The notes under the pieces: model-generated
What the model saw: only the letters and a program-made list of their open reading frames with translations
Told to the model about the DNA's origin: nothing
Databases searched by the model: none
Position numbers and translations under genes: made by a program
Shown: positions 8,031 through 16,029 of the stretch, in pieces
Layout: the number at the start of each line of letters is the position of its first letter
How positions within the stretch are numbered: the stretch's first letter is position 1
DNA from: JAOSJT01 sp035362335
GTDB lineage: Bacteria > Bacteroidota > Ignavibacteria > SZUA-365
Direction of reading: 5' to 3'
NCBI GenBank assembly: GCA_035362335.1
Contig: DAOSDL010000003.1
Coordinates: 62,001-126,000 of the forward strand
DNA length: 64,000 nt

Positions 8031-9875
8031 ATGCGCGTATCCGTGACGAACATTTCCTGTTTGCTCTTACTTCTGCTTCTACTGCCTATGGACTTTTTAT
8101 CGGCGCAACGCCCTTCGCCTCCCGTGCGTCGGCAATTCCACTACCAGGGCTGCCTCACCGACGCGTCCGGTGTGAAAATCACCGGCGTGAAGTCCGTGCG
8201 CTTCGAGATCGTGGATCTCGACACCGGCCCGCTGATGGTGCTGTTCAGCGAAACGGTGCCCGCCCTCAATATCAGCAACGGCCTGTTCGAACATGCCATC
8301 GGCAGCGTGGATACCAGCGGCAATCCGTTGCCGCCGTTGATATTCCAAAAACGCGTAGGGTTGCGTTTGACCATCGACGGTGAAACCATGCAACCCGTCA
8401 TTCCCATTCATCCCGTGCCTGTGGCCATGGTAGCGCTGTATGCCGACTCGCTCAAGCAACCCCTGCCTCCGGGACCCATGGGACCCGCCGGTCCTGCTGG
8501 TCCCGCTGGCCCCGCTGGCCCGATGGGTCCGGCCGGACCGATGGGCCCCGCAGGGCTTCCGGGAGCCAATGGCAAAAACGGCATCAACTGCTGGGATACC
8601 AACGGCAATGGCGCAAACGATCCCGGCGAGGACACGAATGGCGACGGCGTGTGGGATGCCAACGACTGCAAGGGCCCGAAAGGTGATCCGGGTCCGCCGG
8701 GCGGCGGTGGCGATACGCTCGTGGTGAAAGAACTGATCGTGACCGGGCATTCGCTGCATGAAGGCAACGAGCATTACCGCACCGGCATCACCGTGGGCGG
8801 CAAAGACAGTGCCGAGGCCAAGCTGCGTATCGACGCGGATGGTGAAATTTACCTCCGCAGTTTCCACCTCATCGATCCGAAGTATCCGGTGGGTGATCCC
8901 CGGAGAAATGTGGTGGAATTCGACAGCACCGGCAGCACGCATCGCATGCCCGAAAAGTACATCAGCATCGATGCGCAAGATCCAACCAAGCAGGACACCA
9001 CCACGCTCAAGGGCAGCGGCATCACTACGCCGGAACTAGTGATTGGCGATCCGAAAACCGGCAAGCCCATCGCCCGCTTCGACAGCACGGGGTCCTACCA
9101 TTATCTGCCCGAATACTACATCACGCCCAGTTCCACCACACCGGGCAAAGGCGATACCACCATTATCCGCGGCAGCGGCATCGAAACGCCGGATTTCCTC
9201 ATCTTCGATCCGATAACAGGCGAAGTCAAAGCGTACGTCGGCAGCGATGGCGAAGGATTTTTCCAAAGTCTTCACGTGATGGACAAGGACGGAAACGTGC
9301 TGACCTCATTCTACAACGACGGCACCTCGATACACACCGGCCTCGAAACCTATCTCGGCGGCATCGAGGTTCCACTCGCCAATGGCAATATCGCACGCAT
9401 CAGTCCCGAAGACGGCATCAGCATCATCAATCCCAACAGTCCATCCGACCCCTACCGGGCGCATATCGATCCCAACGGCAATTCGTTGTTCCGCGGGCAG
9501 AAAAGCGCCATCGTGTCCACCGCCAGCTACGGTACGCGGCGCATGTATGCTGAGGAAGCGGCGGATGTGTGGTTCCGCGATCGCGGGCAGGGCAGCTTGC
9601 GCGATGGCGAGGCCGTGATTCGCCTCGACCCGGTGTTCCTCGAAATGGTGACCATCGACGAGGCGCATCCCATGATTGTGAAAGTGACGCCCACGGCGGA
9701 TTGCAACGGCATGTTCGTGGCCGAGAAGCGCGGCGATTCCTTTGTCGTGCGTGAATTGATGAAAGGCGCGAGCGATGCGAGCTTTGATTGGGAAGTGTCG
9801 GTGCGGCGCCGGGGTCACGAGGATGTGCGCATGGAGGCCTACGATATTCCCGCTCCGCCGCGAGGTGGGCGATGA
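8031..9875 (+). CDS. Collagen-like secreted fibre protein
   Basis: 614 residues. The start is fixed by AAGGAGGAG just upstream and by a signal peptide with a poly-Leu core ending FLSAQ. After a ~120-residue N-terminal beta domain comes a Gly-X-Y tract of about 12 triplets (residues ~148-184, GPMGPAGPAG type). Next is a Cys-flanked acidic segment built on DTNGNG and DTNGDG, resembling Ca-binding dockerin/thrombospondin-3 loops, and then a second short GPKGDPGPPG stretch. The centre carries at least two repeats of FDSTGSxHxxPExYI plus GDTTxIxGSGI. The C-terminus (GEAVIRLDPVFLEMV ... VRRRGHEDVRME) resembles a terminal domain I associate with fibre-like proteins of this phylum. Probably a trimeric surface fibre. 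It overlaps the next gene by ATGA. Confidence 0.85.
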   Translation: MRVSVTNISCLLLLLLLLPMDFLSAQRPSPPVRRQFHYQGCLTDASGVKITGVKSVRFEIVDLDTGPLMVLFSETVPALNISNGLFEHAIGSVDTSGNPLPPLIFQKRVGLRLTIDGETMQPVIPIHPVPVAMVALYADSLKQPLPPGPMGPAGPAGPAGPAGPMGPAGPMGPAGLPGANGKNGINCWDTNGNGANDPGEDTNGDGVWDANDCKGPKGDPGPPGGGGDTLVVKELIVTGHSLHEGNEHYRTGITVGGKDSAEAKLRIDADGEIYLRSFHLIDPKYPVGDPRRNVVEFDSTGSTHRMPEKYISIDAQDPTKQDTTTLKGSGITTPELVIGDPKTGKPIARFDSTGSYHYLPEYYITPSSTTPGKGDTTIIRGSGIETPDFLIFDPITGEVKAYVGSDGEGFFQSLHVMDKDGNVLTSFYNDGTSIHTGLETYLGGIEVPLANGNIARISPEDGISIINPNSPSDPYRAHIDPNGNSLFRGQKSAIVSTASYGTRRMYAEEAADVWFRDRGQGSLRDGEAVIRLDPVFLEMVTIDEAHPMIVKVTPTADCNGMFVAEKRGDSFVVRELMKGASDASFDWEVSVRRRGHEDVRMEAYDIPAPPRGGR

Positions 9876-10411
9876 AGGCGCTGTGGCTGCTGCTCGCCGC
9901 GTCGCTGCTCGCGCCATCGTTGCATGCGCAGTCCAGCGCATCGTATACGCTGGGGCACGGCCAGATCAACAGCGGTGGAACGGGGGCGCAGGCAATGCAA
10001 TCGGCACAGTACAGGGCGTTCGGCATCGTGGGGCAACCCGCGCAGTACCACGAATCGACAAGCGCTTCGCTGCGGCTGTCGAGCGGAGCGGGTAAAGCGT
10101 TTTGCGGAGCCTGCGGTGTGGTGTCGGTGGGTGTGGACGCGCAGCCCGGGACCTTTCGTCTGCATCAGAATTATCCGAATCCCTTCAATCCCGGAACGGT
10201 GATCGTGTACGAACTCGAGCGCGCGGGCATGGTGGAATTGAGCGTGTACGATGTGCTCGGCACGCGCGTGGCTTTGCTGTACAGCGGCAGAGCGCAGGAA
10301 GGCAGGCACGAGTTGCGCTTCGATGCCACGCAGCTACCAAGCGGTGTGTATCTGTATCGCCTGTTGACGGGTGAGGGGCAGTTTACGCGACGGATGGTGG
10401 TCGCCCGCTGA
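9872..10411 (+). CDS. Small T9SS-sorted protein coupled to collagen-like gene
   Basis: 179 residues. Signal peptide MKALWLLLAASLLAPSLHAQ, then a short domain (GQINSGGTGAQAMQSAQYRA) with a CGAC motif, then a complete T9SS sorting domain (LHQNYPNPFNPGT ... LSVYDVLGTRVALLY ... SGVYLYRLLTG). The ATG overlaps the upstream stop (ATGA), so translation is probably coupled. The collagen-like neighbour lacks its own sorting domain, so this protein may be its surface-anchoring or assembly partner (inference). Confidence 0.85.
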   Translation: MKALWLLLAASLLAPSLHAQSSASYTLGHGQINSGGTGAQAMQSAQYRAFGIVGQPAQYHESTSASLRLSSGAGKAFCGACGVVSVGVDAQPGTFRLHQNYPNPFNPGTVIVYELERAGMVELSVYDVLGTRVALLYSGRAQEGRHELRFDATQLPSGVYLYRLLTGEGQFTRRMVVAR

Positions 10412-10437
10412 CGGCGGTCCCCTCCGTTGTTTCGGTC

Positions 10438-10472
10438 GTCGGTGCGCGGCGTGCCTGGCGCCGCGCGCCGAC
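10438..10472. terminator. Bidirectional hairpin between convergent genes
   Basis: GTCGGTGCGCGGCG pairs with CGCCGCGCGCCGAC (14 bp, one wobble) around a 7-base loop, directly between the stops of the T9SS gene and the ABC-F gene. No strong T-tract on either strand. Confidence 0.6.
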
Positions 10473-10474
10473 GT

Positions 10475-12463
10475 CTACTCTTCTTCGGCGGTGTCGAACT
10501 CCTGTTGCAGGCGCTCGGCTTCGGCTTGCAGTGTTTCCCATTCGCGATAGCGATCCTCGAGCTGCGATTTCACTTCGCGATAGCGCTGGTTCAAGGCCTT
10601 CACTTTGTTCTCGTCCTTGTAGGTGTCCTCGAGGCCCAGATCGCGTTCGATACCAGCTTGGTCCTCTTCAAGCGTGGCGATGTCCTTTTCCACGCGGTCG
10701 ATTTTATTGCGCAGGGGCTTGAGCAATTTATAGCGCTCCTGCCGACGTTGCGCTTCCTCGCGCTTGCGTTCGCGATCGCTGTGCACGGTGTTGCGTTTGC
10801 TCTGCACGTGTCCAGCGGGATCGCGGCGCTGGCGTTCCTCCTCGTGCTCGGCCGCGCGTTTGCGCAGCCAATCGCTCACCGTGCCGAGGGTGATGCGCAA
10901 TTCGCCATCCTTGAAATCCACGCATTTGTTGACGATGGGTTCAAGGAAATCGCGATCGTGCGACACGATGATGAAGGAGCCATCGTAGCGTGAGAGGGCG
11001 TCCTGCAACACGGCTTTCGAGCGCATGTCGAGATGGTTGGTGGGCTCGTCGAGAATGAGCAGATTCGAAGGCGTGAGCAGCAATTTGGACAGGGCCAGGC
11101 GGCTTTTCTCGCCACCCGACAGTACCGCCACGAGTTTGTTCACATCATCGCCCGAGAACATGAAGCAGCCCAGCAGCGTGCGCAGTCGCTTGCGTATTTC
11201 GCCCACAGCGGCATCGTCGAGCGTTTGCAGCACGGTTTTCTGCGGCACCAATTCTTCGGCCTGATTCTGCGCGTAATAGCCAACGAGCAGATTATGCCCC
11301 GGCATGCGCACGCCCTCCTGATAGGGTTCGATGCCCGCGATGATGCGCGCGAGTGTGGATTTGCCCGCTCCGTTCACGCCGAGAAAGGCGATGCGATCGC
11401 CGCGCTCCACGGTGAAGTCCAGGTCGCGGAAAATCTCCAGCGCGCCGTAGGCCTTGCGCAGGCCTTCGAGCTGCATGAGCACGCGGCCGGGCTGCGGTGG
11501 CTCGGGGAAATCGAAGGAGATGCCGCCTTCCTCGTCCTCGATTTCGATCAGCTCCATTTTCTCCAGCATTTTCAGGCGACTCTGCACCTGCCGTGCTTTC
11601 GTGGCCTTGTAGCGGAAGCGATTCACGAATTGCTGCGTCTGCTTGATCTGCTGCTGCTGATTGGCAAAACTGGCGCGCAACTGCTCGGTGCGCAGGGCCT
11701 TTTCATCCAGATAAAAGCTGAAATTGCCGCTGTATTCGGTGAGTTTGCCGAGGGAAATCTCGATGGTGCGCCGCGCGAGATTGTCGAGAAAGCGGCGATC
11801 ATGGGAAATGAGCACGATGGAATTCTCGTATCCTTGCAGGTATTCCTCCAGCCATTCGAGCGACTCGATGTCGAGGTGGTTGGTGGGTTCGTCCAGCAGG
11901 AGAATGGTGGGTTCGCGCAGCAGCAACTTGGCGAGGGCGATGCGCATTTGCCAACCGCCGCTGAATTCTTCCGTCGGTCGTCCGAAATCCCGCTCGGCAA
12001 AGCCCAGGCCCGAGAGCACCTGCCCCACTTTCGCCTGAATGTTGTACCCCTCGCGATGCTCCAGCACGTGCTGGATTTCGCCGAGTTCGTCCACCAGTCG
12101 CAGCACATCGGGCGCGTCGGCGGGCAGGGTGGCGGAGAGGCGCGTGATATCGGCGCTGAGAGCGTCTACGCGGTCGTGCATGGCGATGATATCGTCGAAC
12201 GCCGTGGAGGCCTCGTCGAAGAGCGTGCGTCCGGTGTGCAGCACACCATCCTGCGGCAGATAGCCGACGGTGTTGGAGCGCGACTGGGCGATCTCGCCCG
12301 AATCGGGCTCGATCACACCAAGGATGATGTTCATCAGCGTGGATTTGCCGGCACCGTTCGATCCGACAATGGCCATGCGCTCATTGTCGCCAATGCGCAG
12401 CGACACATCCTTGAACAGGTAGCGCCCGTTGTATTGCTTGGAGATGTTGTTGAGAGAAATCAT
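10475..12463 (-). CDS. ABC-F family ATPase (Uup/YdiF-like)
   Basis: 662 residues from MISLNNISKQY, where homology to ABC-F proteins begins; upstream in-frame codons look non-homologous. There are two ABC cassettes and no membrane segments. Cassette 1 has Walker A GSNGAGKST, signature FSGGWQMR and DEPTNHLDI. Cassette 2 has GVNGAGKST, LSGGEKSR and DEPTNHLDM. They are separated by the Arg-rich linker (NRFRYKATKARQVQSRLKML) typical of the family. The C-terminal ~100 residues form a charged coiled coil as in Uup. ABC-F proteins act on the ribosome; whether this one is housekeeping or antibiotic-protective cannot be told. It is convergent with the T9SS gene. Confidence 0.93.
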   Translation of the reverse strand: MISLNNISKQYNGRYLFKDVSLRIGDNERMAIVGSNGAGKSTLMNIILGVIEPDSGEIAQSRSNTVGYLPQDGVLHTGRTLFDEASTAFDDIIAMHDRVDALSADITRLSATLPADAPDVLRLVDELGEIQHVLEHREGYNIQAKVGQVLSGLGFAERDFGRPTEEFSGGWQMRIALAKLLLREPTILLLDEPTNHLDIESLEWLEEYLQGYENSIVLISHDRRFLDNLARRTIEISLGKLTEYSGNFSFYLDEKALRTEQLRASFANQQQQIKQTQQFVNRFRYKATKARQVQSRLKMLEKMELIEIEDEEGGISFDFPEPPQPGRVLMQLEGLRKAYGALEIFRDLDFTVERGDRIAFLGVNGAGKSTLARIIAGIEPYQEGVRMPGHNLLVGYYAQNQAEELVPQKTVLQTLDDAAVGEIRKRLRTLLGCFMFSGDDVNKLVAVLSGGEKSRLALSKLLLTPSNLLILDEPTNHLDMRSKAVLQDALSRYDGSFIIVSHDRDFLEPIVNKCVDFKDGELRITLGTVSDWLRKRAAEHEEERQRRDPAGHVQSKRNTVHSDRERKREEAQRRQERYKLLKPLRNKIDRVEKDIATLEEDQAGIERDLGLEDTYKDENKVKALNQRYREVKSQLEDRYREWETLQAEAERLQQEFDTAEEE

Positions 12464-12583
12464 CGTCGATGCGTTACCTGCTGTTCCAGCATGTAATAAA
12501 TGCGATTCGACGATGGCCTGCAAGATGGCGACAGATCGTGGCGCGGCGGGAGTATGTGCCCGCGCCCGCGCGCGGGGCGTGCC

Positions 12584-13057
12584 TCAGTCCTGGTCGAAGG
12601 CGGCCTGCAATTCCACGATATCGAGTTTGCTCATGCCGAGCATGGCTTTGGTGAGATTGCGCACGCGTTTGGCGTCGGTGCTGCGCATCATTTCAATCAG
12701 CTCGGTCGGCACGATTTGCCACGATACACCGAAGCGATCCACGAGCCAACCGCAGGGCTGCGCCTCGCCGCCACTGCTGAGCTTGTCCCAGTAGCAGTCG
12801 ATGTCCTTCTGCGAATCGCATTGCACCACGAAGGACACGGCGGGAGTGAAGTGGTACTGCGGTCCGCCGTTGATTGCCATGAACTCGCGTCCATTGAGCA
12901 AAAAAGACATGGCCATGACGCCGCCTTCCGGACCGGGTCCGGCCTTCCCGTAGTACGACGTTTCCGTCACGCGGGAGTTTGAGAAAATGGACAGGTAAAA
13001 AGCGACGGCCTCTTCGGCATTGTCATTGAACCAGAGGCAAGGCGTGATACCGTGCAT
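12584..13057 (-). CDS. VOC family protein, PhnB/3-dmu-9_3-mt type
   Basis: 157 residues, full length for this family. It opens with ITPCLWFNDNAEEAVAFYLSIF and continues with the typical VMAMSFLLNGREFMAINGG strand and GWLVDRFGVSWQIVP. These match the PhnB-like branch of the vicinal-oxygen-chelate superfamily, whose members are often annotated as 3-demethylubiquinone methyltransferase-like although most have no shown activity. It sits upstream of the ABC-F gene on the same strand, about 120 bases apart. Substrate unknown. Confidence 0.88.
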   Translation of the reverse strand: MHGITPCLWFNDNAEEAVAFYLSIFSNSRVTETSYYGKAGPGPEGGVMAMSFLLNGREFMAINGGPQYHFTPAVSFVVQCDSQKDIDCYWDKLSSGGEAQPCGWLVDRFGVSWQIVPTELIEMMRSTDAKRVRNLTKAMLGMSKLDIVELQAAFDQD

Positions 13058-13290
13058 GGCGCTGCTCCGACTGCGGTGAACGATGATGAAATACTATCGA
13101 ATCGGGAAATCGTAGTGTACTATACGGAGAATTTTCCACATCACGAAAAAAATTTTATTCTCAGGCTCTCTCCCGCCATGTTGGGTGTCCGCAATACAGC
13201 ATTGTCGCCGACGGAAAAACAGAATGCCACAATCTGTCGCACTGCCGCCGTAGATTGCGGCACGTTGGATTACCGAACCTGGAGACTGCA

Positions 13291-15615
13291 ATGAGCACCA
13301 CGCAGGAACTGATCACCATGTTGCATGTTGCCGCGATCGCCCTGCTGAGCGCGAGTGCGAAGGATGCCGCGCACTGGCTGCGCTTCGCACGCACTGAGCT
13401 GGGCGATGCGAACAACGACGAGGATATCGCCGCGCTGGCGCTCATTGTGCATGTCACCGAAAGAGGAGCGCATACCGTGTTCGGCAGCGAATTGCAGGCA
13501 TCCCTTCCGCGCGGCGCCTCCGCGCGTCCGCGTTGGGACCTGGTGCTGCCACGGCTGGCGCGCAAGGGCTACATTTCCATCGATACATCCACGGAGGCCT
13601 CCTCCGATGGTTCTTCCCCCGATGAGTCCTCCGGCGGGGAGATGGCGCGGACGCACGCGAAGCGCAAGCCAGCTCTGCGCGACATGCGCATCACGCTGCT
13701 CATACGCGAGGCAACGACTCCCGCGCCCACGGGATTCAGCGGTAATCGTGAGTATCTCGAACATTGCTTTGATTACATCAGCCGCGTGTACACCGATCTC
13801 CAACACGATAATCCTGTGCGGGGCTGGGACGAAAAGATCGACCACGACAGCGAGAACGAGGCGAGCACGAAGGCCAGCGCGCTGCTGCGACGCATTCAGC
13901 GCAGGACACGCGACACGAGTTTCGAGCTTCCGCTGGAAGCGCTTCGCGTGCGTGAGCAGCTCTCCGATCTGGAATGGCATATGCTGCTGTACGCGCTGCG
14001 GCAGCATCTCAACGGCGAGCAGATCGAGGTGCGGCATTTCGCGCCATTCTTCGGTGCCGGGACGTTCAATTCCTACGAACTGCGATGCTATTTCGAAGGA
14101 GGTGGGCGCCTCGTGCAGCGCAACATACTGCTGATCGAGGAGTGTTCCGCCATCCTGCACTGCGATGTGGACATCGATCCCGCGATTTTCGCCGAGATCA
14201 TGAGCGGCGCGATACCGGGCATCGAACTCGACGCGAATGCCACGGCAACAGTTTCCACGGACGCGCCTTTCGCCAGCTCGGCCGAGTATCTTGAGCAATG
14301 GCTGCGCTTCGTCGAGCAGCGCATCGACAATGCAGCCGTTCCTGGAAAGCGGCGAAAGTTGTCCATTGGGGACAAACGCGACAGCGTGTTGACGCATCCC
14401 GTGTTCCTTTCGTTGCTGCGGCGCAGTGTCCGTTCAGAAGCCAGCATTCCGTTGGAGCGCCGTATTCGCGACGCGGGGTTGAGTGAAGCCGAACGCTTTG
14501 TGCTCGTAAGCGCACTGCTGGCGACGCTGCGCGACACGTTCATCGACATTCCCGATGTGTTGCAGGCCCTGGGCGGCGATGTGCTGCACACACGGACGAT
14601 GCGTCGCATCTTCGATGTCGATGGCACGCTGCAAAAAGAGCGCTTGATCGAAGTGCGCGATCCTATCATGGGAGCGCCGGATTTCCGCATGCCCGTTGAC
14701 ACGGCGGATCGTTTGTTGGAGCAGGACAGTGTGGAGCAAGCCACGGCGCTGCGCATCTCCACCGATTTCTTTGAACGGCGCACTCCCCGGCATTCGCTCG
14801 ATGCGGTGATATTACCCGCGGCGGAACGCGAACGTCTCGGCGAGGCCCTGCTCGCTTTGGAGAGCGGAGCGCTGGCGCAGCTTCGCTCCTGGGGCGTGCA
14901 TCGGCATGGCGGCACGCGTTCCGACGACTCGATGTTGTTGCTGTTCAGTGGTGCGCCGGGAACGGGCAAGACTTTCGCCGCCGAGGGCATGGCCGGCACG
15001 CTGGGCCGCGACATGCTGGTGACGGATATCGGGAAGTTGCTGTCGAAATGGGTGGGTGAGAGCGAGCAGAGTGTAATCGGGCTGTTTGCCGAGTACGAGC
15101 GGCTCTGTCGCGGTGCTATTGCCCCACCGGTGTTGCTGTTGAATGAATGCGACCAGTTTTTTCTGCGCCGATCCACCGGCGAGCACAGGGCGGTCGACCG
15201 CATGTACCATCAGATGCAGAATATTTTCCTCGAGCAACTCGAGCGATTCCCGGGGGTGCTCATTGCGACCACCAATCTCACCGGCGTGCTGGACGAGGCC
15301 TTCAGTCGGCGCTTCGATGAGAAGATCGAATTTCCGCTGCCCGATGCGCGGCTGCGACTGGCGCTGTGGGAGGCGCAGATTCCGTCGGCTGTGCCTCGTG
15401 CGGGTGACATCGATCTCGGGGTTCTGGCCGAGCGCTATGTGTTCAGCGGTGGCCGCATCGCGCTTGCGGCATCCAACGCGCTGCGCCGGGCGGCCGTACG
15501 CGGCGATGAACTCCGCATGAGCGATCTGCTCACCTGCTGCGAGCGCGAAGAGCGTGGTGCCTTCGAGCATGCGACTGGAGCGGCACGCGTGGGGTTCAGA
15601 ACCGGCGCGGCGTGA
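13291..15615 (+). CDS. Large AAA ATPase with duplicated N-terminal module
   Basis: 774 residues from the ATG preceded by GGAG; 12 upstream in-frame codons are less likely. The C-terminal third is a single AAA domain: Walker A SGAPGTGKT (about residue 555), Walker B-like VLLLNECDQF (Asn replacing the usual first Asp, residues ~614-623), sensor-1 IATTN and an SRRFD arginine-finger region. Upstream are two similar segments: residues ~215-290 (PLEALRVREQLSDLEWHMLL) and ~388-460 (PLERRIRDAGLSEAERFVLV). Both end in a GRL/GTL-containing beta stretch, which suggests an internal duplication. Probably a hexameric remodelling ATPase; the client is unknown and no obvious partner gene lies nearby. Confidence 0.85.
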   Translation: MSTTQELITMLHVAAIALLSASAKDAAHWLRFARTELGDANNDEDIAALALIVHVTERGAHTVFGSELQASLPRGASARPRWDLVLPRLARKGYISIDTSTEASSDGSSPDESSGGEMARTHAKRKPALRDMRITLLIREATTPAPTGFSGNREYLEHCFDYISRVYTDLQHDNPVRGWDEKIDHDSENEASTKASALLRRIQRRTRDTSFELPLEALRVREQLSDLEWHMLLYALRQHLNGEQIEVRHFAPFFGAGTFNSYELRCYFEGGGRLVQRNILLIEECSAILHCDVDIDPAIFAEIMSGAIPGIELDANATATVSTDAPFASSAEYLEQWLRFVEQRIDNAAVPGKRRKLSIGDKRDSVLTHPVFLSLLRRSVRSEASIPLERRIRDAGLSEAERFVLVSALLATLRDTFIDIPDVLQALGGDVLHTRTMRRIFDVDGTLQKERLIEVRDPIMGAPDFRMPVDTADRLLEQDSVEQATALRISTDFFERRTPRHSLDAVILPAAERERLGEALLALESGALAQLRSWGVHRHGGTRSDDSMLLLFSGAPGTGKTFAAEGMAGTLGRDMLVTDIGKLLSKWVGESEQSVIGLFAEYERLCRGAIAPPVLLLNECDQFFLRRSTGEHRAVDRMYHQMQNIFLEQLERFPGVLIATTNLTGVLDEAFSRRFDEKIEFPLPDARLRLALWEAQIPSAVPRAGDIDLGVLAERYVFSGGRIALAASNALRRAAVRGDELRMSDLLTCCEREERGAFEHATGAARVGFRTGAA

Positions 15616-15835
15616 AGCGCCGGTCCACTGTACGGGAATTCCTCACGGGTGGACGCGCGCGCGCGAGGAAAGGTAAAAAGGCGACCGAGATAAAGCGCCG
15701 AGTGGAACACGGTTCACATGTCCTTTTTCCTCCTGCACTTTCACTCCGGGACCACTGCTATCGCCACGCATGGCTTGTGGTAAACGCAGAGACGCAAGGG
15801 CGCCAAAGCTCAATGCCTGTGATTTCCTCCGGGTA

Positions 15836-15930
15836 CTCCGTGTTGGCGAAGCCCTCCGTGCCCTCTGTGTTCGCGTAGCGCTCCGGGTGCTCTGTGTTCG
15901 CGAAGCCCTCCGGGTTCTCCGTGTTCCGGC
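15836..15930. repeat. 27-bp tandem minisatellite, 3.5 copies
   Basis: Three 27-bp units (15836-15862, 15863-15889, 15890-15916) and a half unit follow the pattern CTCYGTGTTSGCGAAGCCCTCCG plus four variable bases. The period is nine codons; on the minus strand it reads as NTExxEGFA. A copy of the same unit lies at 44314-44340 in inverse orientation. The rest of the 414-base gap before uvrA contains a related CGCAGAGACGCAAGG stretch (from ~15785) and no gene. Confidence 0.85.
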
Positions 15931-16029
15931 ATTGCTCACGCAACCCACGAAGCGCATTGCTTTTCCCTGCGACTGCGCGTAAGTTTCTTTCTTGCGTTGT
16001 TTGAAAGCAATTCCAGGCGGATACGGTAT

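Noticed and set aside
11033..12496. 487-codon open frame antisense to the ABC-F gene
   Set aside because: Shadow of a clear ABC-F coding sequence; no recognisable motifs.
15836..15930. CRISPR array
   Set aside because: Units are contiguous with no spacers and vary internally; it is a tandem minisatellite.
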